A stretch of 64,000 nt of DNA from Vibrio kanaloae (GCF_024347535.1 NZ_AP025497.1:2914001-2978000), one strand, 5' to 3'; positions 48,840 to 58,627 are shown, counted from the first letter of the stretch. Notes: generated from the sequence alone by a model not told the origin. Translations and numbers: made by a program.

Positions 48840-49706
48840 ATGATTTATAGTATGACCGCGTACGCACGCAAAGAAGTAAAAGGCGATTGGGGCAGCGCAG
48901 TATGGGAAATCCGTAGTGTAAACCAACGCTACCTAGAAACTTACTTCCGTATGCCTGAACAGTTCCGTGGTTTAGAGCCAATCTTGCGTGAGCGTTTCCG
49001 TAAGCGTCTTGCACGCGGTAAGGTTGAATGTAACCTACGCTTTGAGGCAAACCCTGCAGCAAAGGGCGAGCTAAGCATTAACGAAGGTTTGGCTCAGCAA
49101 GTAATCAATGCTGCGAACCAAGTAATGACGATGACAGGCGAAGACAGCCGTTTGAACCCATTCCAAGTGATGAACTGGCCTGGCGTGATGGAAACACCTG
49201 AGCAAGACATGGATGCCATCAACAAAGACCTGCTAGAAGCATTCAACGAAGCAATCGCAGAGTTCATTGATGCTCGTGCTCGCGAAGGTGAGAATATGAA
49301 GGCGCTCATCGTACAGCGCTTAGATGCAATCACTGAAGAAGTCGTGAAAGTTCGTGCACGCATGCCTGAGATTTTAGAATGGCAACGTGAGCGTCTACTT
49401 AACAAGTTTGAAGAAGCGAAAATTGAGCTTGAAGGTTCTCGTGTTGAGCAAGAGCTTATCTTGCTGGCACAGAAGTCAGACGTAGCAGAAGAGCTAGACC
49501 GTCTAGACTCTCATGTCAAAGAAGCAAACGCAGTACTGAAGAAAGGCGGCGCTTGTGGCCGTAAGCTCGACTTCATGATGCAAGAGTTCAACCGTGAGTC
49601 AAACACGCTAGCATCTAAGTCTATCAGCACAGACATCACAGCATCAGGCGTAGAGCTTAAAGTTCTTATCGAACAGATGCGTGAGCAGATCCAGAATATT
49701 GAATAA
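48840..49706 (+). CDS. yicC: YicC family endoribonuclease-like protein
   Basis: A 288-residue protein starting MIYSMTAYARKEVKGDWGSA, with EIRSVNQRYLETYFR and a C-terminal DFMMQEFNRESNTLASKS plus QMREQIQNIE. E. coli YicC (287 residues) has been linked to small-RNA turnover with PNPase and to endoribonuclease activity. AGGA precedes ATG 48840 at good spacing, favouring it over the upstream ATG 48753. A clear terminator follows. Confidence 0.93.
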   Translation: MIYSMTAYARKEVKGDWGSAVWEIRSVNQRYLETYFRMPEQFRGLEPILRERFRKRLARGKVECNLRFEANPAAKGELSINEGLAQQVINAANQVMTMTGEDSRLNPFQVMNWPGVMETPEQDMDAINKDLLEAFNEAIAEFIDARAREGENMKALIVQRLDAITEEVVKVRARMPEILEWQRERLLNKFEEAKIELEGSRVEQELILLAQKSDVAEELDRLDSHVKEANAVLKKGGACGRKLDFMMQEFNRESNTLASKSISTDITASGVELKVLIEQMREQIQNIE

Positions 49707-49751
49707 CAGTTTGTAAGAACAAGCTGAATCAGTGTTGATTAACTTAAAGAT

Positions 49752-49779
49752 AAGCTCCTAAATTTAGGGGCTTTTTTTT
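49752..49779 (+). terminator. Intrinsic terminator after yicC
   Basis: AAGCTCCTAAATTTAGGGGC forms an 8-bp stem with one wobble or mismatch, followed by eight T. Confidence 0.88.
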
Positions 49780-49879
49780 ATAAATACAATGATGCACAGC
49801 AAGAAAAATCGAAGATCAGAAAGTGAGCCGGAAAATTAGCTTAGAACGAAGTATAGATTGTGGATTACGATAAGGGTGT

Positions 49880-49957
49880 AAAGAAGTAATGGGGGTAATG
49901 AAAGTAAAAAGGTATTAAAGAAGTAATGGGGGTAATGAAAGTAAAAAGGTATTAAAG
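49880..49957. repeat. 37-base tandem duplication
   Basis: Two perfect consecutive copies (49881-49917 and 49918-49954) beginning AAGAAGTAATGGGGGTAATG, with the start of a third. The G/A-rich strand bias continues to about 50010. It lies in the 357-base gap between yicC and the cold-shock gene, which otherwise holds the yicC terminator and a palindrome. Confidence 0.92.
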
Positions 49958-50026
49958 ATATTTCAGAGAGAGATGAAGACTTGAAGCAGGAGATAGAAAT
50001 TAAAGCAGAAGGTAAAGCAGGAAAGT

Positions 50027-50052
50027 GACGCAGGTTGTATACAACCTGCGTC
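50027..50052. repeat. 26-base perfect palindrome after the cold-shock gene
   Basis: GACGCAGGTTGTA followed by its exact reverse complement, 11 bases past the cold-shock stop on the minus strand. No T run follows on either strand. It could form a 3'-protective hairpin or be a binding site. Confidence 0.85.
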
Positions 50053-50063
50053 GACTTAAAATC

Positions 50064-50276
50064 TTATACAGCTACAACGTTTGCAGCTTGAAGACCTTTT
50101 TGGCCTTGCTCTACTTCGAAAGACACTTGTTGGCCTTCTTTAAGAGTCTTGAAACCTTCAGAAGCGATAGCACGGAAGTGAACGAATACGTCAGCGCCGC
50201 CGTTGTCTTGAGTTAGGAAACCGAAACCTTTCTCTTCGTTAAACCATTTTACTACGCCGTTTGTTTTGTTAGACAT
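50064..50276 (-). CDS. CspA-family cold-shock protein
   Basis: A 70-residue OB-fold RNA chaperone. RNP1 is KGFGFL in [20 protein letters not shown] and RNP2 is VFVHF. The ATG at 50276 follows AAGGG at good spacing; a longer in-frame reading upstream has no family support. A sigma-70-like promoter about 180 bases upstream gives a long leader like that of cspA in E. coli, which controls cold-dependent stability and translation. Confidence 0.95.
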   Translation of the reverse strand: MSNKTNGVVKWFNEEKGFGFLTQDNGGADVFVHFRAIASEGFKTLKEGQQVSFEVEQGQKGLQAANVVAV

Positions 50277-50457
50277 GTTGTGTCCCTTATATAAAAATAA
50301 AAAATTAATCGCCAAAAGTGCGATGCGCTGAAAGCTTGAATTATTTAATGTATCTATGAAGCTAAGGGAAACACTGAGGATAACAACGAAGCAATACTGA
50401 GGGTTTTTCTTTACAACTGGATGTTTCATTTAATAACTCTGAAAACAGAGCGAGGTG

Positions 50458-50486
50458 ATTATTAGTTATCTGAGCTGAGTTGTAAA
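50458..50486 (-). promoter_or_regulatory. Promoter of the cold-shock gene
   Basis: On the minus strand TTTACA (50486-50481) and AATAAT (50463-50458) are separated by 17 bases; each matches consensus at five of six positions. The predicted transcript has a leader of roughly 170-180 bases, rich in A and T, before the cold-shock ATG. Nothing else was seen in 50487-50588. Confidence 0.55.
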
Positions 50487-50588
50487 GCGTTATTTCAATA
50501 AAATTTATTTTTCGTTCAATTTACATCTATTGAGCCCCAGCGAACTGGGGTTCTTGTGCTACGCGCTGAGTCGAAAGAAAACCAACTC

Positions 50589-51014
50589 CTACTCATCAGG
50601 TTGCTTAGTTCGAAGGTCTACATAGGGCCAATAGTGATGTCCGACTCGAATCAGTAATGTGGCAGCTGCCAGGGTAAAGGCCGCTAAAGACAACCAAACG
50701 ATCAATACTGCATCGAGCTCCTTCATACCTAAGGTGATGTAACGAGCAATCGCCATCATCGCAATGTAGATTGGGTATCGGACTGGGATCTTACCGTTCA
50801 TCACAAACTGCTGAACCATCGCCAACACTTCCAAGTAAATAAACATCAGAAGAATATCGGTCAGTTGCACTCGCCGCTCAGAAAAAACGTGCATGAACTC
50901 TTCAACCATCGCAAACAAGGTCGCCAGTGTGATCGCCACCAGCAAGACCGCTTCCATAATGTGGAACACTTTTAAAAACGGTTTACTAAAAGATTTAGGT
51001 AAATGAGAAGACAT
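50589..51014 (-). CDS. psiE: Phosphate-starvation-inducible protein PsiE homologue
   Basis: A 141-residue inner-membrane protein with four hydrophobic segments: VLLVAITLATLFAMV, ILLMFIYLEVLAMV, YPIYIAMMAIARYI and VLIVWLSLAAFTLAAATLL. The VRYPIYIAMMAIARYI stretch is the PsiE signature. Molecular function is unknown. ATG 51014 follows GAAGAG; a GTG at 51020 would add two residues. Stands alone between the cold-shock and permease genes. Confidence 0.88.
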   Translation of the reverse strand: MSSHLPKSFSKPFLKVFHIMEAVLLVAITLATLFAMVEEFMHVFSERRVQLTDILLMFIYLEVLAMVQQFVMNGKIPVRYPIYIAMMAIARYITLGMKELDAVLIVWLSLAAFTLAAATLLIRVGHHYWPYVDLRTKQPDE

Positions 51015-51169
51015 AGTCACTCTTCAAAAAATAATTAATCCAACCTCTACATTAGCATGCACTCTAGAGAAGCGACGAATACAAAAATGGCCCCACATTC
51101 ACTGCAGAGCCATCTATTGGTTTTTTACTTAACGACTGTTACTTAACAAACGTTACTTCGCTATTAAGC

Positions 51170-52540
51170 TTATAGCAGGATTAGGTAAGTTAAGAACACC
51201 ACACACAGTCCGTAGATAAGCGGGTGTACTTCTTTACGCTTACCCGCGACAACCATAGTGAATGCGTAGCTGATGAAGCCCATCGCCATACCGTTCGCAG
51301 GTGAGAAGCTTAGCACTGTGAACATGATGGTGAAGAAGGCTGCAATGCGTGACTCTTTCTTTTCCCAATTAATCTGGCCAAGACGGCCCACCATATAAAT
51401 ACCGACCACGACCATCGCTGGCGCAACCATTGCTGCCGAGAAGATAGAGAAGATTGGGTATAGGAAGAGCGAGATTAAGAACAGGCCAGCCACCATCACT
51501 GCCGCTAACCCCGTTTTTGCACCTTGAGAAGAAGCAATGCCAGACTCAGAGAAAGCGGTAATTGATGTCGTACCAAGAATCGAACCAATCACCGTACCGC
51601 CGGCATCAGCAACCAACGCTGACTTCGCGTTTGGCACCTTGCCATCTTTATCGATAATACCCGCATCACGGCCAACGCCCACAATTGTGCTCAAGCCATC
51701 AAAGAAATCGACAATCAGGAAGATAAGGACAATGAACAAGAGATCGAACATTTTCTCAGGCGTGAAAGCAGAGAAATCAAAAATAGCACCGAAGCTGCCG
51801 GCCATGCTTGGCGGCATAGCAACAAACTGATCTGGAATGGGTGCGTTTGAAGTGCCCATGAAGAAGTCAGCAAGAATGGTCAATACGATAGCAGAAACGA
51901 ACGAGATGAACGTCGCTAGCTTGATGTCACGAACCATACATCCTAGTGCGATGAAGATGCTCACGTAAGCGATGACCACTTTTGGATCGGAAATGTCGCC
52001 TAAGCCAACCAGTACGAACGGGTTAGAAACGATGATGCCTGCATTCTTAAGGCCTAAGAATGCAATGAATAAGCCGAGAGACACAGTAATCGCCAGCTTC
52101 AAGTCTTCAGGAATCGACTCAATCATCGACTTACGAATATTGGTTAACGAGAACGCGAGGTACAAGATACCTGACAGGAAAATGCCGAACAGCGCCTCAT
52201 TCCAAAGCACTGCAACTGAACCACTTAATAGCAAACCTTTGAAGAAGCCGTTCATGCTCATACCCGGTGCAAGCATGACTGGGTAGTTGCCCCAAATGCC
52301 CATGATGAGCGTTGCGATAGCCGCAGCCAATGCCGTTGCAGTAAATACCGCCCCTTTGTCCATACCTGGGATCCCCCCCAAAATGGCCGGGTTAACCGCA
52401 AGAATGTAGCTCATCGCCAAGAAAGTAATAAAACCCGCGTACAGTTCAGTGCCAATCGTGGTTTTTCTTTCAGTGATTTTAAACATCGAATCAAGCGAAC
52501 CAGAGGTGTTCTGGGCTTTCAGGGTGGAATCGGTACTCAC
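51170..52540 (-). CDS. NCS2-family (AzgA-like) purine permease
   Basis: A 456-residue membrane transporter with about twelve or more helices. TTIGTELYAGFITFLAMSYI, the substrate-site APGMSMNGFF and DFFDGLSTIVGVGRDAGI are typical of the AzgA branch, which imports adenine, guanine or hypoxanthine with protons. The start is GTG 52540 after an AAGG site. A purine riboswitch with guanine-type specificity precedes it, supporting guanine or hypoxanthine uptake. Confidence 0.92.
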   Translation of the reverse strand: MSTDSTLKAQNTSGSLDSMFKITERKTTIGTELYAGFITFLAMSYILAVNPAILGGIPGMDKGAVFTATALAAAIATLIMGIWGNYPVMLAPGMSMNGFFKGLLLSGSVAVLWNEALFGIFLSGILYLAFSLTNIRKSMIESIPEDLKLAITVSLGLFIAFLGLKNAGIIVSNPFVLVGLGDISDPKVVIAYVSIFIALGCMVRDIKLATFISFVSAIVLTILADFFMGTSNAPIPDQFVAMPPSMAGSFGAIFDFSAFTPEKMFDLLFIVLIFLIVDFFDGLSTIVGVGRDAGIIDKDGKVPNAKSALVADAGGTVIGSILGTTSITAFSESGIASSQGAKTGLAAVMVAGLFLISLFLYPIFSIFSAAMVAPAMVVVGIYMVGRLGQINWEKKESRIAAFFTIMFTVLSFSPANGMAMGFISYAFTMVVAGKRKEVHPLIYGLCVVFLTYLILL

Positions 52541-52615
52541 AACAAAACCTTTGCAATAAATTAAGAATTTGGTGATTCAAATGCTGTGAGAATAGAGAGG
52601 TCTCTACACTAAAAA

Positions 52616-52678
52616 CTGTAGTCACCAAGATAGGCTCGGTAGTAGAAACATCTAGTCCATATCACTAGACATATACAG
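52616..52678 (-). promoter_or_regulatory. Purine riboswitch aptamer, guanine-type
   Basis: Read on the minus strand: P1 CTGTA/TACAG (52678-52674 with 52620-52616); P2 TCTAGT/ACTAGA closing the canonical L2 loop GATATGG; J2/3 GTTTCTAC; P3 TACCGAG/CTTGGTG; then A-C-T before the 3' P1 strand. The C at 52621 is the position that pairs with ligand, indicating guanine/hypoxanthine rather than adenine. L3 (CCTAT) is shorter than usual. Downstream, 52604-52608 can pair with 52617-52621, an alternative stem excluding P1, suggesting the switch. It lies about 75 bases before the permease GTG. Confidence 0.85.
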
Positions 52679-53022
52679 CATTTAATCGTTTGCGCGGATT
52701 GTAAGGATTGAGATTAAAACATCAACATTTTTTGCCTAGATCACATAAAAAAATGAGCGTCGAGGGTCATTACATTTATACCAAACTCAGTCAAAGGATC
52801 ATTCACTAATAAATAACGATCAAGCCAGTTGTTCTCAATCATCTAAATATGCTACTCTTCGCCTCCATTTTTCTGACCTAATTTTTACCAGTTGCCTCTA
52901 TTGATTTCACTCGCTATTCCTTTATAGATGCAATCATCGGTACAACAATTAAGGTCAGTGCTATCTTTTATAGTGTCGGTTTATCGCCTGCACTTAATCC
53001 AACCAACAGTGGAAATATACAG

Positions 53023-53646
53023 ATGGGCAAAGGTACTCTTTACATCGTATCTGCACCTAGTGGCGCAGGTAAGTCGAGCTTGATCTCAGCAATGCTAGAA
53101 ACCAATCCAACCTACGCAATGAAGGTATCTGTTTCACACACCACTCGCGGTATGCGCCCTGGTGAAGAGAATGGTGTTCACTACCACTTTGTAGAAAAAC
53201 ATCACTTCGAAGACCTTATCGGTAAAGGTGAGTTCCTAGAGTACGCTGAAGTGTTCGGCAACTACTACGGTACTTCACGCGTTTGGATTGAAGAAAACCT
53301 AGACCGCGGTATCGATGTATTTCTAGATATCGACTGGCAAGGTGCTCGTCAGATCCGTAAACAAATGCCTCAAGCAAAGAGTGTTTTCATTCTTCCACCA
53401 TCAAATGGTGAACTTGAGCGTCGTTTGAATGTTCGCGGTCAAGACAGCAACGACGTTATTGCGAAACGCATGAGCGAAGCAAAATCAGAAATTTCTCACT
53501 ATGCAGAATACGATTATGTGATCGTGAATGATGACTTTGATGCAGCCCTAATGGACTTCAGAGCTATCATTCGTGCGGAACGTTTAAAACAAGATAAGCA
53601 AGCAGCAAAATACAGCGGCATGCTTACAGCACTACTGGCGGAATAA
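53023..53646 (+). CDS. gmk: Guanylate kinase
   Basis: A 207-residue kinase phosphorylating GMP to GDP. The P-loop is in [39 protein letters not shown] and [12 protein letters not shown] are signature motifs. First gene of the conserved gmk-rpoZ-spoT group. Its promoter should lie in the 52679-53022 stretch, where I could not single one out. Confidence 0.97.
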   Translation: MGKGTLYIVSAPSGAGKSSLISAMLETNPTYAMKVSVSHTTRGMRPGEENGVHYHFVEKHHFEDLIGKGEFLEYAEVFGNYYGTSRVWIEENLDRGIDVFLDIDWQGARQIRKQMPQAKSVFILPPSNGELERRLNVRGQDSNDVIAKRMSEAKSEISHYAEYDYVIVNDDFDAALMDFRAIIRAERLKQDKQAAKYSGMLTALLAE

Positions 53647-53762
53647 TCTAGAACTAGATTTTCCACTGAGATAAGTATACGGTAAGCTAGTAAGTATCTA
53701 GTTAAACTTGTATACTTTCTCGTCATTAAAAATTTATTAGTTAATTACTATTTGGAGTCCTC

Positions 53763-54035
53763 ATGGCACGCGTAACTGTTCAAGACGCTGTTGAAAAAGT
53801 TGGCAACCGTTTCGACCTAGTTCTTATTGCGGCTCGCCGCGCACGTCAAATGCAAACTGGCGGCAAAGATTCACTAGTGCCTGAAGAAAACGATAAGCCA
53901 ACGGTTATCGCCCTTCGCGAAATCGAAGAAAGCCTTATCACTAAAGACGTACTAGATGCTCGTGAGCGTCAAGAGCAACAAGAGCAAGAAGCGGCTGAAC
54001 TTGCAGCAGTAAGCAGCATCGCTCACACTCGTTAG
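53763..54035 (+). CDS. rpoZ: RNA polymerase omega subunit
   Basis: A 90-residue subunit beginning [20 protein letters not shown] with the conserved [14 protein letters not shown] that clamps the beta-prime C-terminus. Omega assists RNA polymerase assembly and forms part of a ppGpp-binding site, fitting its place before spoT. Strong GGAG site before ATG. 117 bases after gmk. Confidence 0.97.
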   Translation: MARVTVQDAVEKVGNRFDLVLIAARRARQMQTGGKDSLVPEENDKPTVIALREIEESLITKDVLDARERQEQQEQEAAELAAVSSIAHTR

Positions 54036-54102
54036 CTCGCAGTCGTTAGCTCACAGCCGCTAAAAGCGTCATTCGAACTAATTAACCTTCCGGGCCTTTA
54101 AT

Positions 54103-56229
54103 TTGTATCTATTCGATAGCCTCAAAGACGTTGCCCAAGAATACCTAACAGAGCCTCAAGTTGAGGCTCTGCGTCAATCTTATGTGGTAGCGAGAAACGC
54201 CCATGAAGGGCAAACCCGTTCAACGGGTGAACCATACATTATCCACCCTGTAGCGGTTTCAAGAATTCTGGCAGAAATGCGTCTGGATATCGAAACTCTG
54301 CAAGCCGCCCTACTCCATGATGTAATTGAAGATACTGAAGTTACAAAAGAGGAGCTAGAAGCTCAATTCGGCAATACCGTTGCTGAATTGGTTGATGGTG
54401 TATCTAAGCTGGATAAGCTTAAATTTCGTGATCGCAAAGAAGCGCAAGCAGAGAACTTTCGCAAAATGGTTCTCGCTATGGTGCAAGACATCCGCGTTAT
54501 CTTGATCAAATTAGCTGACCGCACGCACAACATGCGCACGCTTGGGGCTCTTCGTCCTGACAAAAAGCGTCGTATTGCCCGTGAAACCCTAGAGATCTAT
54601 TCTCCGCTAGCTCATCGTCTTGGTATTCATAACATCAAGACTGAACTGGAAGAGTTGGGCTTCGAAGCCCTCTACCCTAACCGTTATCGTGTACTTAAAA
54701 ACGTAGTGAAAGCTGCACGTGGTAACCGTAAGGAAATGATCCAACGTATCCATAACGAAATTGAAGGCCGTCTTGAAGAAGTCGGTTTACCAGCGCGTGT
54801 ACTTGGTCGCGAAAAAAATCTGTTCTCTATCTACAACAAGATGAAAACCAAAGAACAGCGCTTCCACACCATTATGGACATTTACGCTTTTCGCGTCGTA
54901 GTTGATACCCCAGATACTTGTTATCGCGCACTTGGTCAGGCTCACAGCCTATACAAACCACGCCCTGGCCGCATGAAAGATTACATTGCGGTACCAAAAG
55001 CCAACGGCTACCAATCTCTGCATACATCAATGATCGGCCCTCATGGGGTGCCCGTTGAGGTTCAAATCCGTACTGAAGATATGGATCAAATGGCAGACAA
55101 AGGTGTCGCTGCACACTGGTCTTACAAAGGCAATGGTTCGCGCAGCAGCAACGGGACAACCGCACAGGTTAAAGCACAACGTTGGATGCAGAGCTTACTT
55201 GAGCTTCAACAAAGCGCAGGTAACTCATTCGAATTTATTGAAAACGTTAAATCTGATCTGTTCCCAGATGAGATCTTCGTGTTCACGCCGAAAGGTCGCA
55301 TTGTCGAACTTCCTGCAGGCGCAACCGCGGTCGATTTTGCTTACGCGGTCCATACCGATGTCGGCAACATGTGCGTGGGGGCTCGTGTAGACATGAACCC
55401 TTATCCACTCAGCAAGTCGCTGAAGAATGGTCAAACGATTGAGATCATCAGTGCTCCGGGCGCTCGCCCAAATGCAGCATGGCTCAACTACGTAGTGACC
55501 TCACGCGCTCGTACTAAGATCCGTCAGGTTCTAAAAACGATGCGCCGCGAAGAGTCGATTACGCTAGGTCGTCGTTTACTTAATCACGCACTTGGCGAGC
55601 GTTCTATTGCCGATATCGGCCAAGAGAATATTGACCATGTATTGTCTGATCTTCGTCTAACCAACATTGAAGACTTACTGACATCAATTGGTCTCGGTGA
55701 GTTGATGAGTATCGTGATTGCTCGCCGTCTACTCGGTGATGCTGACGAACTGACTGAAATGGAAAACAACAGCAACAAACCTAGGAAGAAATTACCTATC
55801 CGTGGGGCTGAAGGTCTATTGCTGACATTCGCTAAATGTTGTCACCCGATTCCAGATGATCACATCATCGCCCATGTCTCTCCAGGCCGTGGTCTTGTGG
55901 TCCATCGTGAAACGTGTCCAAACGTTCGTGGTTACCAGAAAGAACCAGATAAATACATGGCGGTTGAATGGTCTGATGATTATGATCAAGAGTTCATCGC
56001 TGAACTTAAGGTTGATCTACAGAACCACCAAGGTGCGCTGGCTGAGTTAACGAATGTTGTCTCAAAAACAGGATCTAACATTCACGCGATTTCAACTGAA
56101 GAACGTGATGGACGCTTGTACACTGTGACAATCTTGCTGACCACTAAAGATCGTGTTCACCTGGCAAGTATTATGAAGAAGCTACGTGTGATGCCACACG
56201 CGCTGAAGGTAAGACGTCGTAAGAACTGA
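54103..56229 (+). CDS. spoT: Bifunctional (p)ppGpp synthetase/hydrolase SpoT
   Basis: A 708-residue stringent-response enzyme starting at TTG 54103 (MYLFDSLKDVAQEYL), as in E. coli. Order of domains: HD hydrolase (about 25-195; HDVIEDTE), synthetase (about 225-350; MDIYAFRVVVD), TGS (about 385-450; IFVFTPKGRIVELPAGATAV), helical and zinc-finger-like region (LTFAKCCHPIPDD), and C-terminal ACT (about 635-708). The intact HD histidine and aspartate indicate hydrolase activity. The trmH gene often found next in enterics is absent. Confidence 0.96.
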   Translation: MYLFDSLKDVAQEYLTEPQVEALRQSYVVARNAHEGQTRSTGEPYIIHPVAVSRILAEMRLDIETLQAALLHDVIEDTEVTKEELEAQFGNTVAELVDGVSKLDKLKFRDRKEAQAENFRKMVLAMVQDIRVILIKLADRTHNMRTLGALRPDKKRRIARETLEIYSPLAHRLGIHNIKTELEELGFEALYPNRYRVLKNVVKAARGNRKEMIQRIHNEIEGRLEEVGLPARVLGREKNLFSIYNKMKTKEQRFHTIMDIYAFRVVVDTPDTCYRALGQAHSLYKPRPGRMKDYIAVPKANGYQSLHTSMIGPHGVPVEVQIRTEDMDQMADKGVAAHWSYKGNGSRSSNGTTAQVKAQRWMQSLLELQQSAGNSFEFIENVKSDLFPDEIFVFTPKGRIVELPAGATAVDFAYAVHTDVGNMCVGARVDMNPYPLSKSLKNGQTIEIISAPGARPNAAWLNYVVTSRARTKIRQVLKTMRREESITLGRRLLNHALGERSIADIGQENIDHVLSDLRLTNIEDLLTSIGLGELMSIVIARRLLGDADELTEMENNSNKPRKKLPIRGAEGLLLTFAKCCHPIPDDHIIAHVSPGRGLVVHRETCPNVRGYQKEPDKYMAVEWSDDYDQEFIAELKVDLQNHQGALAELTNVVSKTGSNIHAISTEERDGRLYTVTILLTTKDRVHLASIMKKLRVMPHALKVRRRKN

Positions 56230-56244
56230 TCAAAATAAAGATGA

Positions 56245-56396
56245 GGGATTCGAGATGGCGAGATGCGAAGAGCATAAAACTTCGTGACTCACCATCTTGG
56301 CTCCACATCTGTTTTAATCCCTTCGCATCTCGTTTACCCGCATCCCGTATCTGCTCTTATTCCCTCGAATCTCGTTTACTCGCATCGCGTATCTGC
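56245..56396. repeat. Cluster of dispersed repeats in the spoT-recG gap
   Basis: One forward copy (56245-56270, GGGATTCGAG then GAGATGCGAAG) is followed by two inverted copies in tandem: 56319-56354 and 56362-56396, each reading roughly CCCT, CGCATCTCGTTTAC, CGCATC and CGTATCTGC at a 43-base spacing. Same family as copies near 19956, 23290 and 24537. Opposed copies could form a large hairpin between spoT and recG. Confidence 0.8.
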
Positions 56397-56460
56397 TTCT
56401 AAGCTTTATCCTGTACAAAAATCCAGTAAAATGCTTGAATAGATCATCTCTCTTACGTAT

Positions 56461-58551
56461 ATGAGCCTTGTTATGTCACAGCTTTTATCTGCTATCCCTC
56501 TCAACTCTTTATCTGGAGTCGGCGCTAAAGTCGCAGAGAAACTGGAAAAGGTTGGGCTTAACAACGTACAAGATCTGCTGTTTCACCTCCCTTTACGCTA
56601 TGAAGATAGAACACGTATCTATCCCATCGTAAAACTGCACGCAGGCCTTTGGGCGGCAGTACAAGGCAAGGTGATGCACGTTGATACTATTTTCGGTAAA
56701 CGTAAGATGCTGACGGTAAAGATCAGCGATGGCAACGGTACGATTACTCTGCGCTTTTTTAACTTCACTGCCGGCATGAAAAATAACTTTGCCGAAGGAA
56801 AACAAGTGCATGCTTATGGTGAGATCAAGCGCGGCAATATGGGACTGGAGATAGTCCACCCGGATTACAAATTCTTTGCCCCAAGGCAGCAACCTGACGT
56901 TGAAGCTAACTTAACTCCGGTATACCCAACCACCGAAGGGCTAAGACAAGTCACACTGCGCAATCTGACTGACCAAGCGTTAGAGCTGATCGACAAGGCC
57001 GCGGTGAATGAACTTTTGCCTTCCGGTTTATACGATCACCAAATTACCCTCGCCCAAGCACTGCACACCATTCACAGACCACCTCCAGGGATTGACCTAG
57101 AGCAGTTTGATGAAGGTAAGCACCCTGCTCAGCTGCGCCTAATTATGGAAGAGCTACTGGCTCAAAACCTATCGATGCTATCGGTTCGCAGTAAAGGACA
57201 GCAAGACAAAGCGATGCCCTTTCCTCCAGTACATACACTCAAAGACAAGCTATTAGCTCAGCTACCGTTTTCGCCAACCAATGCTCAAGCACGAGTCACC
57301 AAAGAGATCGAAGCTGACCTTGAAAAACCGCACCCTATGATGCGCTTAGTACAGGGTGATGTTGGCTCAGGTAAAACCTTGGTTGCTGCACTGGCAGCGG
57401 TTCGAGCATTAGAGCATGGCCAACAAGTGGCGCTGATGGCACCCACCGAACTCTTGGCAGAACAGCACGCGATCAACTTCGCCAACTGGTTTGAAGCGAT
57501 GGGCATTCAAGTCGGCTGGCTGGCTGGCAAACTCAAAGGCAAAGCCCGTGAAACCGAGCTAGCGCGCATTGCCAGTGGCGAAGCGCAAATGGTGGTTGGT
57601 ACTCATGCGCTATTCCAAGAGCATGTCGAGTTCAAAAACCTTGGCTTGGTGATCATTGATGAGCAACACCGATTTGGTGTCCACCAGCGATTAGAACTGC
57701 GTGAGAAAGGCGCAAAACAAGGTTATTACCCACATCAATTGGTGATGACCGCCACCCCGATTCCAAGAACGTTAGCCATGACAGCGTATGCCGATCTCGA
57801 AACTTCGATTATTGATGAATTGCCGCCGGGTCGAACACCGATTCAAACCGTGGCGATTCCTGACACCAAACGGGATGATATTGTCGAACGCGTACGTTAT
57901 GCGTGTCTCAATGAGGGCAAGCAGGCCTATTGGGTGTGTACGCTCATTGATGAATCGGAAGTCCTAGAAGCGCAAGCCGCGGCTGATACTGCAGAAGAGC
58001 TGCAACGCAAACTGCCAGACGTAAAAATTGGTTTGGTGCATGGACGGATGAAGCCAGCCGAGAAGCAAGCAGTGATGCAGGAGTTCAAAGAGAACAAACT
58101 GCACCTATTGGTTGCGACAACCGTGATTGAAGTGGGTGTAGATGTGCCAAATTCGAGCTTAATGATCATCGAGAACCCAGAGCGTCTTGGCCTAGCACAA
58201 CTCCACCAGCTTCGTGGCCGTGTCGGCCGAGGTTCGGTCGCGAGCCACTGTGTATTGCTGTACCACTCACCACTGTCTAAAACTGCTCAGAAGCGCTTAG
58301 GTGTGCTTCGTGAAAGTAACGATGGTTTTGTGATTGCGCAGCGTGACTTAGAGATTCGAGGCCCCGGTGAACTGCTTGGTACCAAACAGACGGGCTTAGC
58401 CGACTTCAAGATTGCTGACTTGGTACGAGACCAGCGACTGATTCCTGAAGTGCAGCGTATTGCGCGTCATATTCACGATAGCTACCCGGAGAATGCCAAG
58501 GCGATCATCAACCGTTGGTTGGGCGAGCGTGATGTGTATTCTAAGGCTTAA
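56461..58551 (+). CDS. recG: ATP-dependent DNA helicase RecG
   Basis: A 696-residue helicase that remodels stalled forks and branched DNA. The N-terminal wedge (OB fold, about 60-150) is followed by motor domains with Walker A GDVGSGKT, motif II DEQH in VIIDEQHRFGVHQR, motif III VMTATPIPRTLAMT and the C-terminal HQLRGRVGRG. ATG 56473 (MSQLLSAIPL) is an alternative start giving 692 residues. Preceded by a repeat cluster and followed by a terminator. Confidence 0.97.
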   Translation: MSLVMSQLLSAIPLNSLSGVGAKVAEKLEKVGLNNVQDLLFHLPLRYEDRTRIYPIVKLHAGLWAAVQGKVMHVDTIFGKRKMLTVKISDGNGTITLRFFNFTAGMKNNFAEGKQVHAYGEIKRGNMGLEIVHPDYKFFAPRQQPDVEANLTPVYPTTEGLRQVTLRNLTDQALELIDKAAVNELLPSGLYDHQITLAQALHTIHRPPPGIDLEQFDEGKHPAQLRLIMEELLAQNLSMLSVRSKGQQDKAMPFPPVHTLKDKLLAQLPFSPTNAQARVTKEIEADLEKPHPMMRLVQGDVGSGKTLVAALAAVRALEHGQQVALMAPTELLAEQHAINFANWFEAMGIQVGWLAGKLKGKARETELARIASGEAQMVVGTHALFQEHVEFKNLGLVIIDEQHRFGVHQRLELREKGAKQGYYPHQLVMTATPIPRTLAMTAYADLETSIIDELPPGRTPIQTVAIPDTKRDDIVERVRYACLNEGKQAYWVCTLIDESEVLEAQAAADTAEELQRKLPDVKIGLVHGRMKPAEKQAVMQEFKENKLHLLVATTVIEVGVDVPNSSLMIIENPERLGLAQLHQLRGRVGRGSVASHCVLLYHSPLSKTAQKRLGVLRESNDGFVIAQRDLEIRGPGELLGTKQTGLADFKIADLVRDQRLIPEVQRIARHIHDSYPENAKAIINRWLGERDVYSKA

Positions 58552-58580
58552 TGAACAAAGCAACTTTAATCCAAAACGTC

Positions 58581-58607
58581 AAAAGGCTTCCCTCAAGGAA
58601 GCCTTTT
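58581..58607. terminator. Bidirectional terminator between recG and envZ
   Basis: AAAAGGCTTCC pairs with GGAAGCCTTTT around CTCAA, with a further T on the plus strand. It serves both converging genes. Confidence 0.93.
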
Positions 58608-58627
58608 TCGTACTAGTCCGTTCAACT

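Noticed and set aside
50027-50052. Perfect palindrome as an intrinsic terminator
   Set aside because: No T run follows on either strand; kept as a palindrome only.
56245-56396. Small RNA gene or integron attC-like site
   Set aside because: No promoter and terminator pair and no integrase or cassette genes; copies elsewhere show it is a dispersed repeat.
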